From NCBI GenBank assembly GCA_025526915.1, contig JAHLKH010000054.1, positions 84,099 to 148,098 of the forward strand: 64,000 bases of DNA. Reading direction: 5' to 3'. Numbering within the stretch: the stretch's first letter is position 1; each line of letters starts with the position of its first letter. The DNA is from Entophlyctis helioformis (Eukaryota > Chytridiomycota > Chytridiomycetes > Chytridiales > Chytriomycetaceae). This document shows positions 1 through 11,550 of the stretch, one piece after another. The notes below the pieces were generated by a model that saw nothing but the letters and a program-made list of their open reading frames with translations, was not told the DNA's origin and ran no database searches. Both the position numbers and the translations under genes were made by a program.

Positions 1-206
1 TTGGCTCGGCGCTTGGTGTCGGGACCCTTGCCACCACCGGCGACAAGGGATGGATGGTGCGGCTTGTGTCTCCATTCAGCATCACGCATCCGAGTACGCA
101 GAGCGTCGTCTCGATTGGCAGCGAGCAACAGTTTATCGACTGGGCAGAGAGAGCCGCGCAGGACGGCGGACACGTCCCGCTCTTTCTGCGCACAGACAAG
201 TTCTGA
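1..206 (+). CDS. 3' end of an unknown protein-coding gene (partial)
   Basis: Reading from base 3 gives 67 codons without interruption to a TGA at 204-206. The composition is protein-like (for example GWMVRLVSPFSITHP and FIDWAERAAQDGG) rather than the Cys/Arg-rich text of the overlapping frames, so I take this as the last exon of a gene that begins left of the window. No family is recognised. It converges on the minus-strand G-alpha gene, with 134 bases between the two stops. Confidence 0.55.
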   Translation, partial: GSALGVGTLATTGDKGWMVRLVSPFSITHPSTQSVVSIGSEQQFIDWAERAAQDGGHVPLFLRTDKF

Positions 207-340
207 TGGACTGGTGTCTGGATATCGGACGGCAGCAATGCCGAATGAATCCCCGTCTGTCCATGTCTGTCGTCGCTGGTCCCAATCGCAGTTGGGTCTT
301 GGTGCTGCCTGCATCGACCGGTTTATTGCAAGGAGCCCAA

Positions 341-1160
341 TCAGAACAACCCGCTGCTTTTGACAATAATGTGGAGCAGCGATTCCCTGCATGACGATGC
401 GTACATGCATGTAAGCCACAACGGCAAGACAGACAAGCCACGCGCGTGTGAGAGTGCGAGAGAGAGCGTCAGAGGGGAGGACATACATGACGGCCTTGAT
501 GACGAAATCCATTGCCTGCGTGTCGGTCGCGCGAGTAAAGTGCACAAACATGGGCCGACCTTCTGTGGCATTCTGCGAGCAAAACTTGTTGGCAAACATC
601 TTGCATGCCTGGTCGTACTTTTCCCGGCCTATCCCCGTCCACGACTGCTTGTCAGTCGCACACTCTCAGACACAGACGCAGACGCAGACGCAGCCATGAC
701 GGTCGTCCCCCTCACCAATGAAATCCGGGAAATACTTGACAACCGGGTATCTTTGGATCTTGGCCTTGAACAGATCCTTCTTGTTCATGAACAGAATGAC
801 AGGGATGCCCGCCAACCGCTCATGGTTGATGGTCAAATCAAACAGCGCGATGGCGTCTGCCATGCGGTTGATGGTCGGATCGTCTTCGAGCTGCTGGTTG
901 TACGACGCGAGCGACACGACAAACATGATGCTGTGCACCCCGTCGAAATAGGGGATCCAGTGTTTGCGCTGCTTGACCATGCCGCCCACATCGAAAAAGT
1001 GCCACGCGTGCGCGCCGATCTGCAGTGTCGTCTCGGTAATGGCGTCGGTCGGCAGACGTGTGTGCAGGATGTCGGACGTGGATGGTTTGTAGTCGGGCGA
1101 TGCGATTTCCGTCGCCTTGGACAGAAAGCTGTGATGCACGTGTTGAGCGAGCGTTGCATT

Positions 1161-1223
<63 letters not shown>

Positions 1224-2094
1224 GGCAGCAGGCAGGCAGGCAGACAGAATGCGACGCAAGTCGACATACTAGTCGGCAGTGTCTTGGATGGAATACTCGT
1301 GTGACTTTTTCCAGGCCCGTTGGATGGCCGTATCGTTCCACAGCGTCTGCACAGCGCTGGCAATCTCGCTCGGTAAGCTCGGCGGCTCGGGCACCCTGAA
1401 CGCGAGCACCAAGTCGCGTAGTTTCTACATCACACGCGCACAGCGATGCGTGTCAGCATCCGCAACTCTCCCTCTCCCTCCCTCACGATGCATTCACGCG
1501 ACCACACATGACCTCACGCAACTACGCGCAGCCCACACCTCGTTCTCGACCGTATCAAACCGATCATCGAGCGCCGCGACCGCCTTGACAAGACTCGTCA
1601 CGCTCTCCACGACATTGAGCACCATCTGTGCCTTGTACGCCTGCGTCTCCGCCGCACTGAACCCCGCCCCATGCAGTATCCGAAACTGCTTGAGCAGCGT
1701 CGACTTGCCGCAGTCGGACGACCCCAGAATCAGAATCTTGGGCTCCTTGTCCAGCTTCTCTCTGGCTTTGCGGTCGCGCTCGATGGCTCGGTCGATCTCG
1801 CGCGATGCGTTGCGCTCCTGTTGCCTGTGCATGTGTCACGGCGTGTGTGCCCGTGTGTGTGCCCGTGTGTATATGTGTGTTTGTTTGCAGGTCGCCAGTG
1901 AGCGGGTCGGCAGTGAGCAAGTGTCGGCGGCAGTGGCAGCGGCAATGTCGGAGTTTGGAAGCCCGATAATCAAGCCAAGCGCCACACGCGCCAGCAGACA
2001 CCAAAACAATAGCACATTGCATGCAGATGTGATGCCGAGGCACGGCTATTCCTTACCGTAGTTGCCGCACCGACGGTGAATTGACTGCCGACAT
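341..2094 (-). CDS. Divergent heterotrimeric G-protein alpha subunit
   Basis: Six exons, complement(341..386, 487..628, 716..1128, 1270..1424, 1539..1824, 2057..2094), all phases agree and give 359 aa, the usual Galpha length. Visible are the P-loop GSSDCGKST, a switch I region with Arg and Thr (HTRLPTDAITE), switch II DVGGMVKQRKHWI, the guanine-specificity motif NKKDLF, a variant TCAT loop (FTRATDT) and a receptor-contacting tail ending SSGLF. Three things are unusual: the catalytic switch II Gln is Met; the P-loop is far from GAGESGKST; and the N-terminus (MSAVNSPSVRQ) lacks the Gly2 myristoylation and nearby Cys palmitoylation sites. It should act at the plasma membrane in GPCR signalling, but GTP hydrolysis and membrane attachment are in doubt. 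An upstream in-frame start at 2259 would add a poly-Gln stretch. Confidence 0.9.
1160..1224. repeat. (ACAG)n tetranucleotide microsatellite
   Basis: About sixteen uninterrupted ACAG units followed by imperfect GGCA units. It lies entirely inside the G-alpha intron 1129..1269, so it is not coding despite open frames on both strands. Expansion here would change intron length only. Confidence 0.95.
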
Positions 2095-2106
2095 CCTCTC
2101 CGGCCC

Positions 2107-2110
2107 GTGC

Positions 2111-2162
<52 letters not shown>
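2107..2162. repeat. CTG/CAG trinucleotide repeat upstream of G-alpha
   Basis: An almost perfect CTG run (CAG on the minus strand). In the minus-strand frame that joins the G-alpha start it would encode about 16 Gln residues, so it is either 5' leader or a poly-Gln extension of the G-alpha protein, depending on which ATG is used. Confidence 0.85.
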
Positions 2163-2165
<3 letters not shown>

Positions 2166-2436
2166 CGACTGCGTGTGTGTCTACGTGCGTGCGTGTCTGT
2201 GTGCGTGTGTCGGTCCAGGTGCGCAGAGTCAGTCTCTCGTCACGTTGCTGGCAGACCACGCGTCAACGCTCGACAGCCCCCAGATTCGCAAAGTGGCAAA
2301 AGGTGCGTAAATGTCAGACAGGCGGGCCAGTTTCATTTTCACGGCCGAGTGTGGCCGGCATGACAGGTAAACCCGCATGCATGCATACATGCAGGGACGC
2401 ATACACACGGACGCAGTGAGAGTGACAGCGGCGGGG

Positions 2437-5317
2437 CTAGTTGCGGCGACGCGCGCCGCCGTTGGTCACCAGCATGACCTTTTTGCTGCCTTTCTTGGAC
2501 CGCCCGCCACCCGTCGATGCCGCCGCCGACGACGACGACGACGGGGCAGCCGCGTCCGCCGCGTCCGCAGCACCCGACTGCAGGTTCAGCAGCGCCGTCT
2601 CGTCAAAATCCAGCACCCATCCATGGCGGTCCTGTGGTAACAGCTCGTCGTCTGACGCGTGCCGATGCCGCGGCGCTGCGTGTGTCCATGGCTTGCTGGA
2701 CGCGGCTGCTGCCGCCCGTGCCATCTTGGCGAAACTGGATGTGGACGCTGATGGTGACGCGGATGCGGGCGGCGGGTCGTGTATCGATGGGCTCAGGGAT
2801 CGCATGCCCGACTCGGACAATGACGCGCTGAATGCACCTTCGAGCCACTGCGCATCGTCGCGCTGCGTGGCGCTGGTATCGCTACCCCCTGCTGCCATGG
2901 ACTCGATCGAGTACTGGTGGTCGAGGTGGCCGGCTGGCTGCGTCGCTGCATGGTCATCCTGCTGCTGCTGTTTCCGCAACCGCTTGATGCGGCTTGACAA
3001 CTCGCCTGCGTGTCCGCCACCACCACCACCACCAAAATGAAGTGGCGGGTCAGTCAGTCAATCTGCAAGAACCACTTGCAGGGATGATCGACTCACGAGA
3101 GAACTGGTCAAGCGTGTCCGCCGGCACGACACTCGCCAAATCAACCTCACAAAACGTCACGTCGCAAGATAGGGGCAAGTGGCCCAGATACTTGCACTTT
3201 TTGCGCAACTCCTGATCATCACATGTCGTCAGACCACCACGTCTCACACTCGGACACCAACACGATGCACACCCCCACGCACCATATTGACCGTCGACTC
3301 TTGAGCAGCAAGCACAGGCACCTCGATATGTTCCGGAAACGCCTCATACTCGTTGTACGCGGATTTGAGGATCTTGATATCAAGCGGGTGCAGGTAAAGG
3401 AGCTGGCCGTCAGCCGACTGGTAGAAATAGTACGTTTCCGCATCCGCGCTATGCGCCAGCGCCTCGTTGGCGAGCTTGACGATATCGCGGTGCGAGTCTG
3501 TGGACGAGGATGCCGAGGCGGCGTTGAGGAGCGACGAGGCGGACGGGCGTGACATGAAGGGTTGTAGTGAGGGTGCGGTTGCCGGTGCTGCGCGTTCGGC
3601 GGGGTTGAGCAGCAGTGTCTGTGCATTGCAACTGACGGTCAGCACGCGACAGAGGTGAGCGGGCAGAACGTGTAGAGATGGCCCGTAGAATGAATGAATG
3701 GATGCGTGTGCAGGATGGCGTGACATGGACGTACCCGGATGTCGGACATGCACATGTCGAGGAACGGCCGCTCAGAGTCTGTGCCGGCCACGTGCGGGTA
3801 TGATGCAGCCTGCTGCGCATGATCGGCAATCGCGGCACCGAGCGCTGCTTCGTCGGATTGCGCCACAGCGACCATGTGCGCGCGGGTCGATACCAGCAGC
3901 TTGGCATAGCTCAGCGCCGACTCGGTCGTCACGACGGGCGGCACAAACCGGTTCTCCCACGCATCGTACAACTCTTTTGGCAGTGCAATGGTCGAGTTCT
4001 GGCAAGCCAGCGTGTCAGCGTGGCGTGTGGCGTGTGGACTGTTGGATGCTGGGCAGAGTCTCGCACAGCGGCGCTTACTTGGACGCGCTTCATGAGCGTA
4101 AACTGCACGAGGCGAGGAGCCGACACGGCCGGCTTGCCAATCTCGGTGACGGCCGAGAAATGCACGCTCTTGAGGTCGCGGTCGTAGATGGAGTCGTAGC
4201 AAATCGGGCACTTGCGCCAGCTCTTTTCGCCCAGATGTAGGTAGTGGCGGATGCACGGCCAGCAGTATACATGGCCGCACTTTGTCACGCGCGGCGCGAC
4301 GGGCGGCGACAAGCAGATGGGACATGCCTGGTCCTTGGATGTTGGCATGATCTGCGTAGGCGCGCAAAGCGGCCGTGTCAGCCTGCGTGTGGCGGCGATG
4401 CAAGCGCTAGGCGGCAAGCGGCATCCTGCAGACTCACGACTTGGTCAATGTCCTCCCACTCGACAATGATGTCCGGGTCGAACAGGTACACCTGGTAGTC
4501 CTTGTCCGGCCGCAGTACGAACCGGAAGCTGCCGCGGGATCGATGGGATCAGCCAAGCCCACCACGCACACACACGGCGCACATGTGCGTGCAGCTTACT
4601 TTGCGTTGAGAAAGCGCTGCTTGTTGAACGGCTCGATGTTCTGGCGACGGCGGCGGCTGGACGCGGACCCGGACGCGGACGAATGCAAGTTCTGTCTGGG
4701 CGGAAAGGAAAAGTTGATGAGGTGGTTGAGCGACACCTGCCCGCGCTTGTTGGGCGTCAGCTGCAGCGCATGGTGGTCCTGCACACACGGCCAGCCGCCG
4801 ATCGCACGTCAGTTGTGGTGCGGAGCAGACAGCGCCATGCAAGAAGCCGGCTCACGTCGTGGTCGGCGGGCAGCGCGTCTGGCGCCATGCTAAAGTCGTC
4901 AAGCGCCTCAGCGACGGGGTCGGTGCGGCTCTTGCGACGCGCCGACTGGCTCTGTCTGTTGCCCGGCCTGGTGCCAGCTGATCGTGTGCATCGGCAGTAG
5001 TAGGCAGTAGTAGGCAGCAGCAGCAGACAGACGCAGACGCAGACGCCGCATGCCATGACACGGATGACACGGATGAGTGACGGAGCGTGCGGCATGACAA
5101 GGCAAGGCACGCAGGCCGGCCGACGTACGTGTCCTGCTGCTCATGGCGGGCGCTGATCGAGGCGGGGCAGGCGCAGACGTAGGGGCAGACGTAGGGGCAG
5201 GCGAAGGGGCCGACGGAGGAGCCGACGGAAACGAGGCTTTGCGGCCGAGGCTGCGATGGCTGGCGCGACGGGCGGGAACGGCAGTCGATGCAGACGAGCC
5301 TCCGCCGGCGGGTCTGG

Positions 5318-5360
<43 letters not shown>

Positions 5361-5516
5361 GGCGGAGCTGCTGCTGCCGGAGGAGGTGCTGGAGGTGCTG
5401 GAGGAGGTGCTGGTGGCGGCGGCAGGGGCCGAGCCAGGGATGAACTCGGGGACGCTTGCGTTGAGGCGGGTCGGCGGGCGGGACGGCGGGCGGGACGCAG
5501 ACGCAAGCAGCGTCAT
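2437..5516 (-). CDS. RNF10/Mag2-family RING finger protein
   Basis: Nine exons, complement(2437..3005, 3097..3211, 3283..3618, 3735..3998, 4079..4351, 4438..4528, 4600..4778, 4856..4977, 5129..5516), in frame throughout: 778 aa. After a Ser/Ala-rich start with a Ser run come the family's conserved pre-RING blocks ([29 protein letters not shown]), then a C3HC4 RING beginning [18 protein letters not shown] and ending CPIC. Downstream are the blocks typical of RNF10 ([38 protein letters not shown]) and a low-complexity tail. RNF10 and yeast Mag2 are E3 ubiquitin ligases; human RNF10 acts on small ribosomal subunits of stalled ribosomes. The Met at 5516 is the first in frame, but the Thr/Ala-rich frame is open back to about 5655, so a further 5' exon may exist. 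Confidence 0.88.
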
Positions 5517-5882
5517 GGCGAGCGGAGCGGCGGCTGCGGCGGTGGAGGCCTTGGTGGTGGTGGTGGTGGCGGTGGTGGCCTTGGTGGTGGTGGTGGTTGG
5601 GCTGCTGCCAGAGTTGCTGCTGGCGGCGGCCTTGGTCTTGGTGGTGGCGAGCTATCGCGCGCACGCAGACAGACACGAGGGAAGGAAACAACGCACAAAG
5701 TCACGAAGGCAGACTTGCAAGGGCAGACGCGCACTGATACAAAGACGCACAAAGGCGATAAGCTTTCCAACGGTTCATTCGACACCAGCCAGCCAGGCGG
5801 GCAGCAGCCAGCCACTCGAACACGCACGCGCCAGATCTGCCGCCGCTGAATCTCCGACCGCCGCCATCAGACACCTGCCGGC
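5517..5882. other. Intergenic region, RNF10 upstream side
   Basis: No gene seen. The first ~140 bases keep the RNF10 frame open (Thr/Ala-rich) and may be 5' exon or leader. The rest has stops in all frames and no recognisable element. Confidence 0.5.
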
Positions 5883-8800
5883 CTAGTACAGCGTGCCGCC
5901 CAGTGCACCGTACACCGCATACGCGTCCGGCACGTCGCCGCCCATGGCCACCGTCTTGGGGCTGAACGTGCCGCTGGCGCCGCTCGCGTCCAGCCCCACG
6001 CTCGCCAGCACCGACGACTGGAACACGCCCGGCCCGGCCGCTGCCGCTGCTGCCGCTGCCGCCCCCGACGGCGTCCCCACGCGTGCCGGGCTGGACAGCA
6101 CCACGGGCGCCGCCAGCGACGGCGGCTCCATCCACGACAACATGGTGTTTGCCGCCATCATCTTGGACACGTCGTCGGTCTTGCCCGCCAGAAACGCCGT
6201 CCACCCTTGGTCCTCGGACGTCTGCGCCAGCCCGCCGCGCACCAGCCGCGAAAACAGCGAGCTCGTCCGCGATCGCGGCACGCCCCACCGCCGCTACTGC
6301 TGTTGCTGTTGCCGTCGCCGTTGCTGCTCATCGTCGACGACCATGACGGTGGACGCGATGTGCGGTACCCGCGCGGCGTCGAGTGCGCGAGCTTGTCGCC
6401 GCTCGCGAGCGCAGACTCGCGCAGTTGTTGCTGCGACGTCGAGTAGCGCGCCGCATGGCTCTCGTCCGCCACGCGCAGCAGCTCGCGGATACTCGCGTTG
6501 GTCGATCCGGCGTCTGACCCGCCCGACCCGCCACCGCCGCCGCCAGCACTGCCGATGCTCGCTGCGTAGCCCGCGCCGCTGATGGCGCTCTTGCTTGGAA
6601 TCGACTCGGTGCGACCGCCATAGGCACTGAACAGCGCCATGGCCGCGTTGGGCAGCCGCCGCGGGGCCACGGGCGAGCTGGTCTGCACAGCCGGAACGAG
6701 TCGAACCCCATCGCGTCCATGTGGCCGTTGTCGTCGGTGCCCTGTCGCGACAGCGCAACGGGTGCTCCCTGCGACGGCTTGCCGATGCCGTTCCACGACG
6801 CCGCGATGCCCGACAGCTGCGGCGCGGCCACGCCTGTCGACTCCATCCACCCGACGTTGCCGCCGGCCGACTGCAGGATCTGCGCAATCTCGACGTTGCC
6901 GGCCTGGAACGCGGCCCAGATGCAGTCGTCGCGGATATGGAACACGCTGCTGCCGCCACCCTGCGTTGCGGCGCGACGCGTGCCCGACTCGATCAGGTAC
7001 GAGATGGTGTCGATGCGGTGCACCTTGATGGCCTCGGCCCAGTCCGGTAGCTCCGACAGCTGGTAGAACGGGAACAGCGCCACAAACAGCGCCGAGTTGG
7101 GCAGCGAGCAGTAGCGGTACAGCAGCTCCTCGCAGCGCTCGACCGCGTTGCTCGGCAGCCCGCTGAAGAGCGCCATGCCCGTGCGGCTGATGCTGGCCTC
7201 GGGATCCATCGACGCCGTGCTCTGCGCCGCCGCGTGCGACACGCCGCTCATGCCGAGCGGCGATGGCTGCAGCATCAGCCGCGCCTGGAAGCCGGCCGAG
7301 GGGTCGCTGCCCTCAAACACCGGCATCGGGTCGCCCGTGATCGAGTCCACGAGCATGTCGGCCATGTCCGCAAAGTTGCCGTCCACCGCCAGCGCCAGCA
7401 TCTTGACCGTCGTGCGCAGGTTCAGGCTGCGGAACTCGGCGTCGCGCGACACGTCCAGCAGCTGCCGCACCAGCTCCGTCATGCCCTTGGAGCACGCCAT
7501 CTCGACCAGCGACGTCCAGTACATGCGGCGGATGCTCTGCGACTGCGGCGGTGCGAGCAGCGTCTCCGGCCCGCCCTGCTGGCCGTCGCCGCCGTTCTTG
7601 TCCAGCACGGCTTTGCGCAGGCACGTCTGCACGGATGTCACCACGTACGTGTGCAACGTCTCGCTCACGACGGGCTCCTCGGCCGCGGCCTCGACGTCGT
7701 GCAACGCCTTCCACGCCGCCACGATCGTAGCCACGTTGGGCGACAGGCCCGTGTAGTCCAGCAGGTACTGGACAATATCCTCGTCCTCGTTCTGGTACGC
7801 GTGATTCAGCAACGCAATAATGCGCGGCCCGAGCGTGTACTGCGGCCAGCCGCCGACCAACAGCCGCACATACGCGATCTTGCCCAGCCGGATAGCGAAA
7901 TGGTGCAGGTCGGTCAACGACTCTCTCACGCGCGGGACTTGCCTCAACAGGCTCTCGAGCAGCTCCGTCGACTCGCCCGTGCTCGACCGCATCACGGCAA
8001 ACACGGCCGCGTTGACGAGACTGGGCGACTGCGGCAGGAGCGTGGTGCCAAACGGCGAGTTGAACATGCCTCGATCGTTGCGACGTGCTGGTACAACGAC
8101 ACCGCGATCCATATGGCCTCGCGGACCGTCTGCACGATCTTGTCCGTGTCGCTCGCTGCTGCTTGTGCCGCTCCTGCTTCTGCTCCTGCTTGTGCAGCGT
8201 GCGATCCCGCCACATGTCGTGCGATACCCGGTGCCAGCGACTGCGCAAATCTCGCCGCCGAGCTGTCGCGCACCAGCACACGCGCAACCGCGCCGCACAC
8301 GTCCGCCGCCCGCATAAACCCGCACACGAGCGTGACGCCTGCCGCCGTCCGCCCATCGACGCCGCCGCCACCACCACCGCCACCGTCGTCACCCCAGCTG
8401 CCGTCGCTGCCGAGCCGCGCCGACTGCATCTCGCTGATCATGGCCAGCCACTCGAGTTTGTTGGTCGGCGCGCGGAACGCTCGGCGCAGCGCTGCCGCCC
8501 ACACCGCGACGGCATCCGCGTGCTGGAACATCCACCGCAGCCGCCACGCGCCGCGGCCGCTCGTACCGCCGCCGACACCGACACCGACACCGCCGACACG
8601 GCTGCTGATGCTTTGCGACGCGGTCGAGCGGTTCACGCTTAGCAGCGTCAGCGGGTTGTCGGCGGCCGCGAGAATCGCCGCGAGGATGCGCGGATGGGCC
8701 AGCGCGGTCGTTGCGGGCGATGGTGCGATGTCGGCGTCGGCGTCAGCGTCGGTCTCGTGCTCGGCCGGCAGCGTCAGCGGCCTCGAGAGCGGGCTCTTGA

Positions 8801-8958
8801 CATAGGATTGCGTTTGCTGGGCCACGGGCGATGCGGGTGTTCCGGCGGCATGGTGGCCTCCACTGCTACTACTGCTACTAATACTACTGCTGCTGTCTAT
8901 TGATGCTTGCTGGTCCTGGTGCTTGCGACACGGTCAGCAGCGGTAGCGGGTTGGGCAT
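5883..8958 (-). CDS. Large ankyrin-like repeat protein with several frame breaks
   Basis: Long coding-quality stretches in successive frames run from about 8958 (first plausible ATG) to a TAG at 5883. Segments with helix-turn-helix repeat character include SLVEMACSKGMTELVRQLLD, LADMLVD-type pairs and AAFQAGNVEIAQILQSAGG, resembling degenerate ankyrin repeats; low-complexity Gly/Ser tracts separate them. The frame changes near 8070, 6700 and 6275, each time in the sense of one missing base; the last is at a GGTGGGGC run. A further change near 8900 goes the other way. No stop-rich decay accompanies the breaks, so assembly indels are as likely as a pseudogene. Function is unknown; ankyrin repeats generally bind proteins. 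It lies head-to-tail behind SPO11, 134 bases away. Confidence 0.6.
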
Positions 8959-9092
8959 GTCTGCTTTGTTTGTTGGTCGGCGAGTGTGGTGGGGCGATAA
9001 TCGCCACCCCAAGGACACACTGGACCCGGGAATCTGCCTGGGCATTGTGTGTTTGTATTTCTGTGGGTGTGGATGTTGGCTGGAAGTCGCAG

Positions 9093-11389
9093 TCACGAGT
9101 GATGGTCTGTGGTCGACAGCAGCGGCTCGGCGACCTGCTCCAGCTGCATCTCGGACTTGCAGCACATCCGCAGCATCCGCACCAGCTCGCGTCTGTCGCG
9201 TTCTCCAATGTCAGAGGCGTGTCGTGTGCATGCAAGTGGATGCACGTGGATGCAAGTGGATGCAAGTGGATGCAGGTGCGTGTCTGCTCACCGGTAGTCT
9301 CGGTCGGCGCGGATATGCGGCTGATCCAGTATCCGCCGCAGCCTGACGCGGTCGCGCCTTGTCAGCGGCAGCAGCTTGGCGTTCTGGTGCAGCGAGTCGC
9401 GCGTCCAAGCAGACGGCCGCATCGCACTCCACTGCGCCAAAGGACACGCGAGGTCGTGGCCGTGGTAGCCCATGGCGTGCGAGCCGAACCGGTAGCAGCA
9501 GAAGATGGCGAACCCGTCTGGGTCTGCGTCCACTGCCACGCGCACAGCGAGCCGTTGGTCGAATGCCAGTCGCGCAACCAGCCATCGCGTCGCCACGTCT
9601 GGGAATCCGCGTCCCTGCAGGACTTGCACACAACACGTGTCAGCTGCGCTTGCACGGTGGTCAGCAGTCCCCGTTGAATGCAGTGTACTCTACCGTAATG
9701 AGAATAACGTGTGGCGATTGTAGGAACGCAGGGCTCTGCAACAGCGACACGAACACGGCGTCCTTTTCAACCACAACGACGGTCGTGACGTGCGGGGCCA
9801 CGCGGAGCGACTCGATGGTGTTGGCCGGCGGTATAAGCACGCCGGCATGTGGCGAGGACGTGCAGTCGATAGCGGATCCGTTGCTGAGACGCAGCGTCAG
9901 TGAGCCACTGACCAGCCCCTTTGACGCAGCAACCTGCACATGATGGGCCGGTCAGCCTTCAAACGCGAGAGCAGTGCAAGAGCGTGGCAAGCAGCACTTG
10001 CAATGTGGAGAGCAGATCGTGGGACGGCCAAGGAACATGCGAGATCATCCACCATCTATGCGTGCCAATGTGATGATGAGCGTGTGCATGGGTGGTGGGA
10101 TGGATGCCATGCAGGTGTACCTTGTCGACGCGTTGCTGGGAGCTAAAGAGCGCGACGTTGGAGTAGAAGAGATCGCGCTTGGTGCAGGTGGTTTGAGCGG
10201 CCATCTGGGCATGCGAGGCCTCGAGGACGGCCACCAGCGCATCTGCAACAGCGGAGACTCGCCGTGTTAGTCTAGTGGAGTGTGGAGTGTGGAGTGTGTG
10301 GAGGGGGTTGGGCACACCGAAGCGGCGGATGCAGGCAGCCGAGCCGGTGCGACGGACGGTGTAGTGCCTTGTGGTGGCCGAGGCGTGGTTCAAGGCGTGG
10401 CGATCTGCAAGGGCATCGAAGCTGGGACAGCAGCAAGCCAAGGTAGGAGTGAGCAAGCGTGCGGATACAGACGCGTGTGTTCTGTAAGAGCAGCGAGGGC
10501 CGCCAGAGTCGTGGTAGTATAACAGCACCTGCCTTGTCGAAGCGCGCCGCGAGACCAGACGCAGGGCGGGCGTGGCGCGGGCGAGACGCGCGTCTTGCAG
10601 GGCGGCCAGGATGCGGGCGATGTGTGCCTGGAGCGTGTCGGTGGAAGCAGACGCGGTGTCCTGGCCGTGCACAGGCACGACGGGCACGACGGCGACGGGC
10701 GGCGGCTCGGCGGGCTGCACGCGGGCGAGGTACGGGCGGTGCGCGGCTGCAGACAGGCGGCGCTTGCCTCGCGTGGCGGTGCGGACTGGGAGAGGCGTGT
10801 GCGTGTGCGTAGGTGTGGGCATGGCCGTGTGCACGGCGTCGGTCACGGCAAACTCGCACGCAAAGCCGCCGTCGTCGTCTGCGTTGTCGTCGTCTGCGTT
10901 GTCGTCTGCGTTGTCGTCTGCATCGTCCCACGGCCACGCGCTCGGCACAGCGCACGCGTCGCTGCTGGGCGAGGCTGGCCACGCCACGGGACTCGGACAG
11001 CGTGTCTCACCGCGTGTCTCACTGCGTGTCTCTCTGCATGTCTCACCGCGTGCCTCGCTGCATGTCTCGCTGCGTGTCTCACGCGGCCCTAGGTCCTCTG
11101 GCAGCGCACACGCGTCCCAAGAGGCATCCCAAGAGGCATCCCAAGAGGCATCCCAAGAGGCATCCGAAGAGGCGTCCATGAGCGCGTGCATGCGGCGGTC
11201 GTCGGGGCTGTCGTCGGGGCTGTCGCAGGCTGTCTCACGCACACAGCCACAGCCACCACATGTCTCATCCTTACGCGCACTCGCACTCGCACAGACACCG
11301 ACAGCGTCTCGCTCCAGCCCGCACTCGCCCCACTCGCCCCACTCGCTGCTGCTGCTGCTGCTGCTGAACGGCCAGCACTCGCTCGCCAT
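9093..11389 (-). CDS. SPO11: SPO11 meiotic DNA double-strand-break transesterase
   Basis: Seven exons, complement(9093..9192, 9292..9614, 9694..9933, 10002..10055, 10121..10242, 10318..10421, 10533..11389), phases agree, 599 aa. The C-terminal 320 residues are a clear Spo11/TopoVI-A core: 5Y-CAP with TKRDLFYSN carrying the catalytic Tyr, then VDDLACSLAVPRSALHI, and a TOPRIM domain with the metal Glu in VVVVEKDAVF and the acidic DADPDG, plus GRGFPDVATR and FGSHAMGYHG. Spo11 makes the meiotic breaks that start recombination in the nucleus. The first ~285 residues are an odd acidic, repeat-built extension: DASW units, Glu-Thr-Arg/Cys units and DDNAD units. The intron 9934..10001 has a GC donor (GCAAGT); the boundary at 10532 also looks GC-type but is less certain. 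Confidence 0.9.
9227..9280. repeat. Short tandem repeat of unit TGGATGCAAG
   Basis: About five imperfect 10-bp copies. They fall within the last SPO11 intron (9193..9291), so they are not coding. Confidence 0.75.
10980..11180. repeat. Two coding minisatellites in the SPO11 5' exon
   Basis: At 11119-11170 a 12-bp unit (AAGAGGCATCCC) repeats about four times and encodes tandem Asp-Ala-Ser-Trp on the minus strand. At about 10995-11090 a 10-11 bp GTGTCTCAC-type unit repeats about eight times and encodes alternating Glu-Thr-Arg/Glu-Thr-Cys. Both keep the SPO11 reading frame. Confidence 0.7.
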
Positions 11390-11550
11390 CTGCGCGTCTT
11401 GCTGCTGAGCCTGTGAGCCGCTTGGATTGCTCGAGTCTTGCTGTGAACTGATGCATCCATTGCATTACTGCTATGCTATGCATTCATTCCATTCCACTAT
11501 TGCTATGCATTCCCACACAGCCACACAGCCACACAGCCCTTGCCTTGCCC

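Noticed and set aside
1159..1341. Cys/Leu/Ser-rich ORFs across 1159-1363 on both strands
   Set aside because: They are translations of the ACAG microsatellite inside a G-alpha intron.
5143..5886. Long Ala/Gly/Leu-rich plus-strand ORFs over 5143-5886
   Set aside because: Mirror frames of the Ser/Ala-rich 5' exon of the RNF10 gene; composition is low-complexity and the minus-strand model is fully in frame.
7234..8805. 523-aa plus-strand ORF at 7234-8805
   Set aside because: His/Arg/Gln-rich antisense shadow of the ankyrin-like gene; no domain character.
10843..11181. CRISPR-like array of short repeats at 10980-11180
   Set aside because: Units are contiguous without spacers and keep the SPO11 reading frame; they are coding minisatellites.
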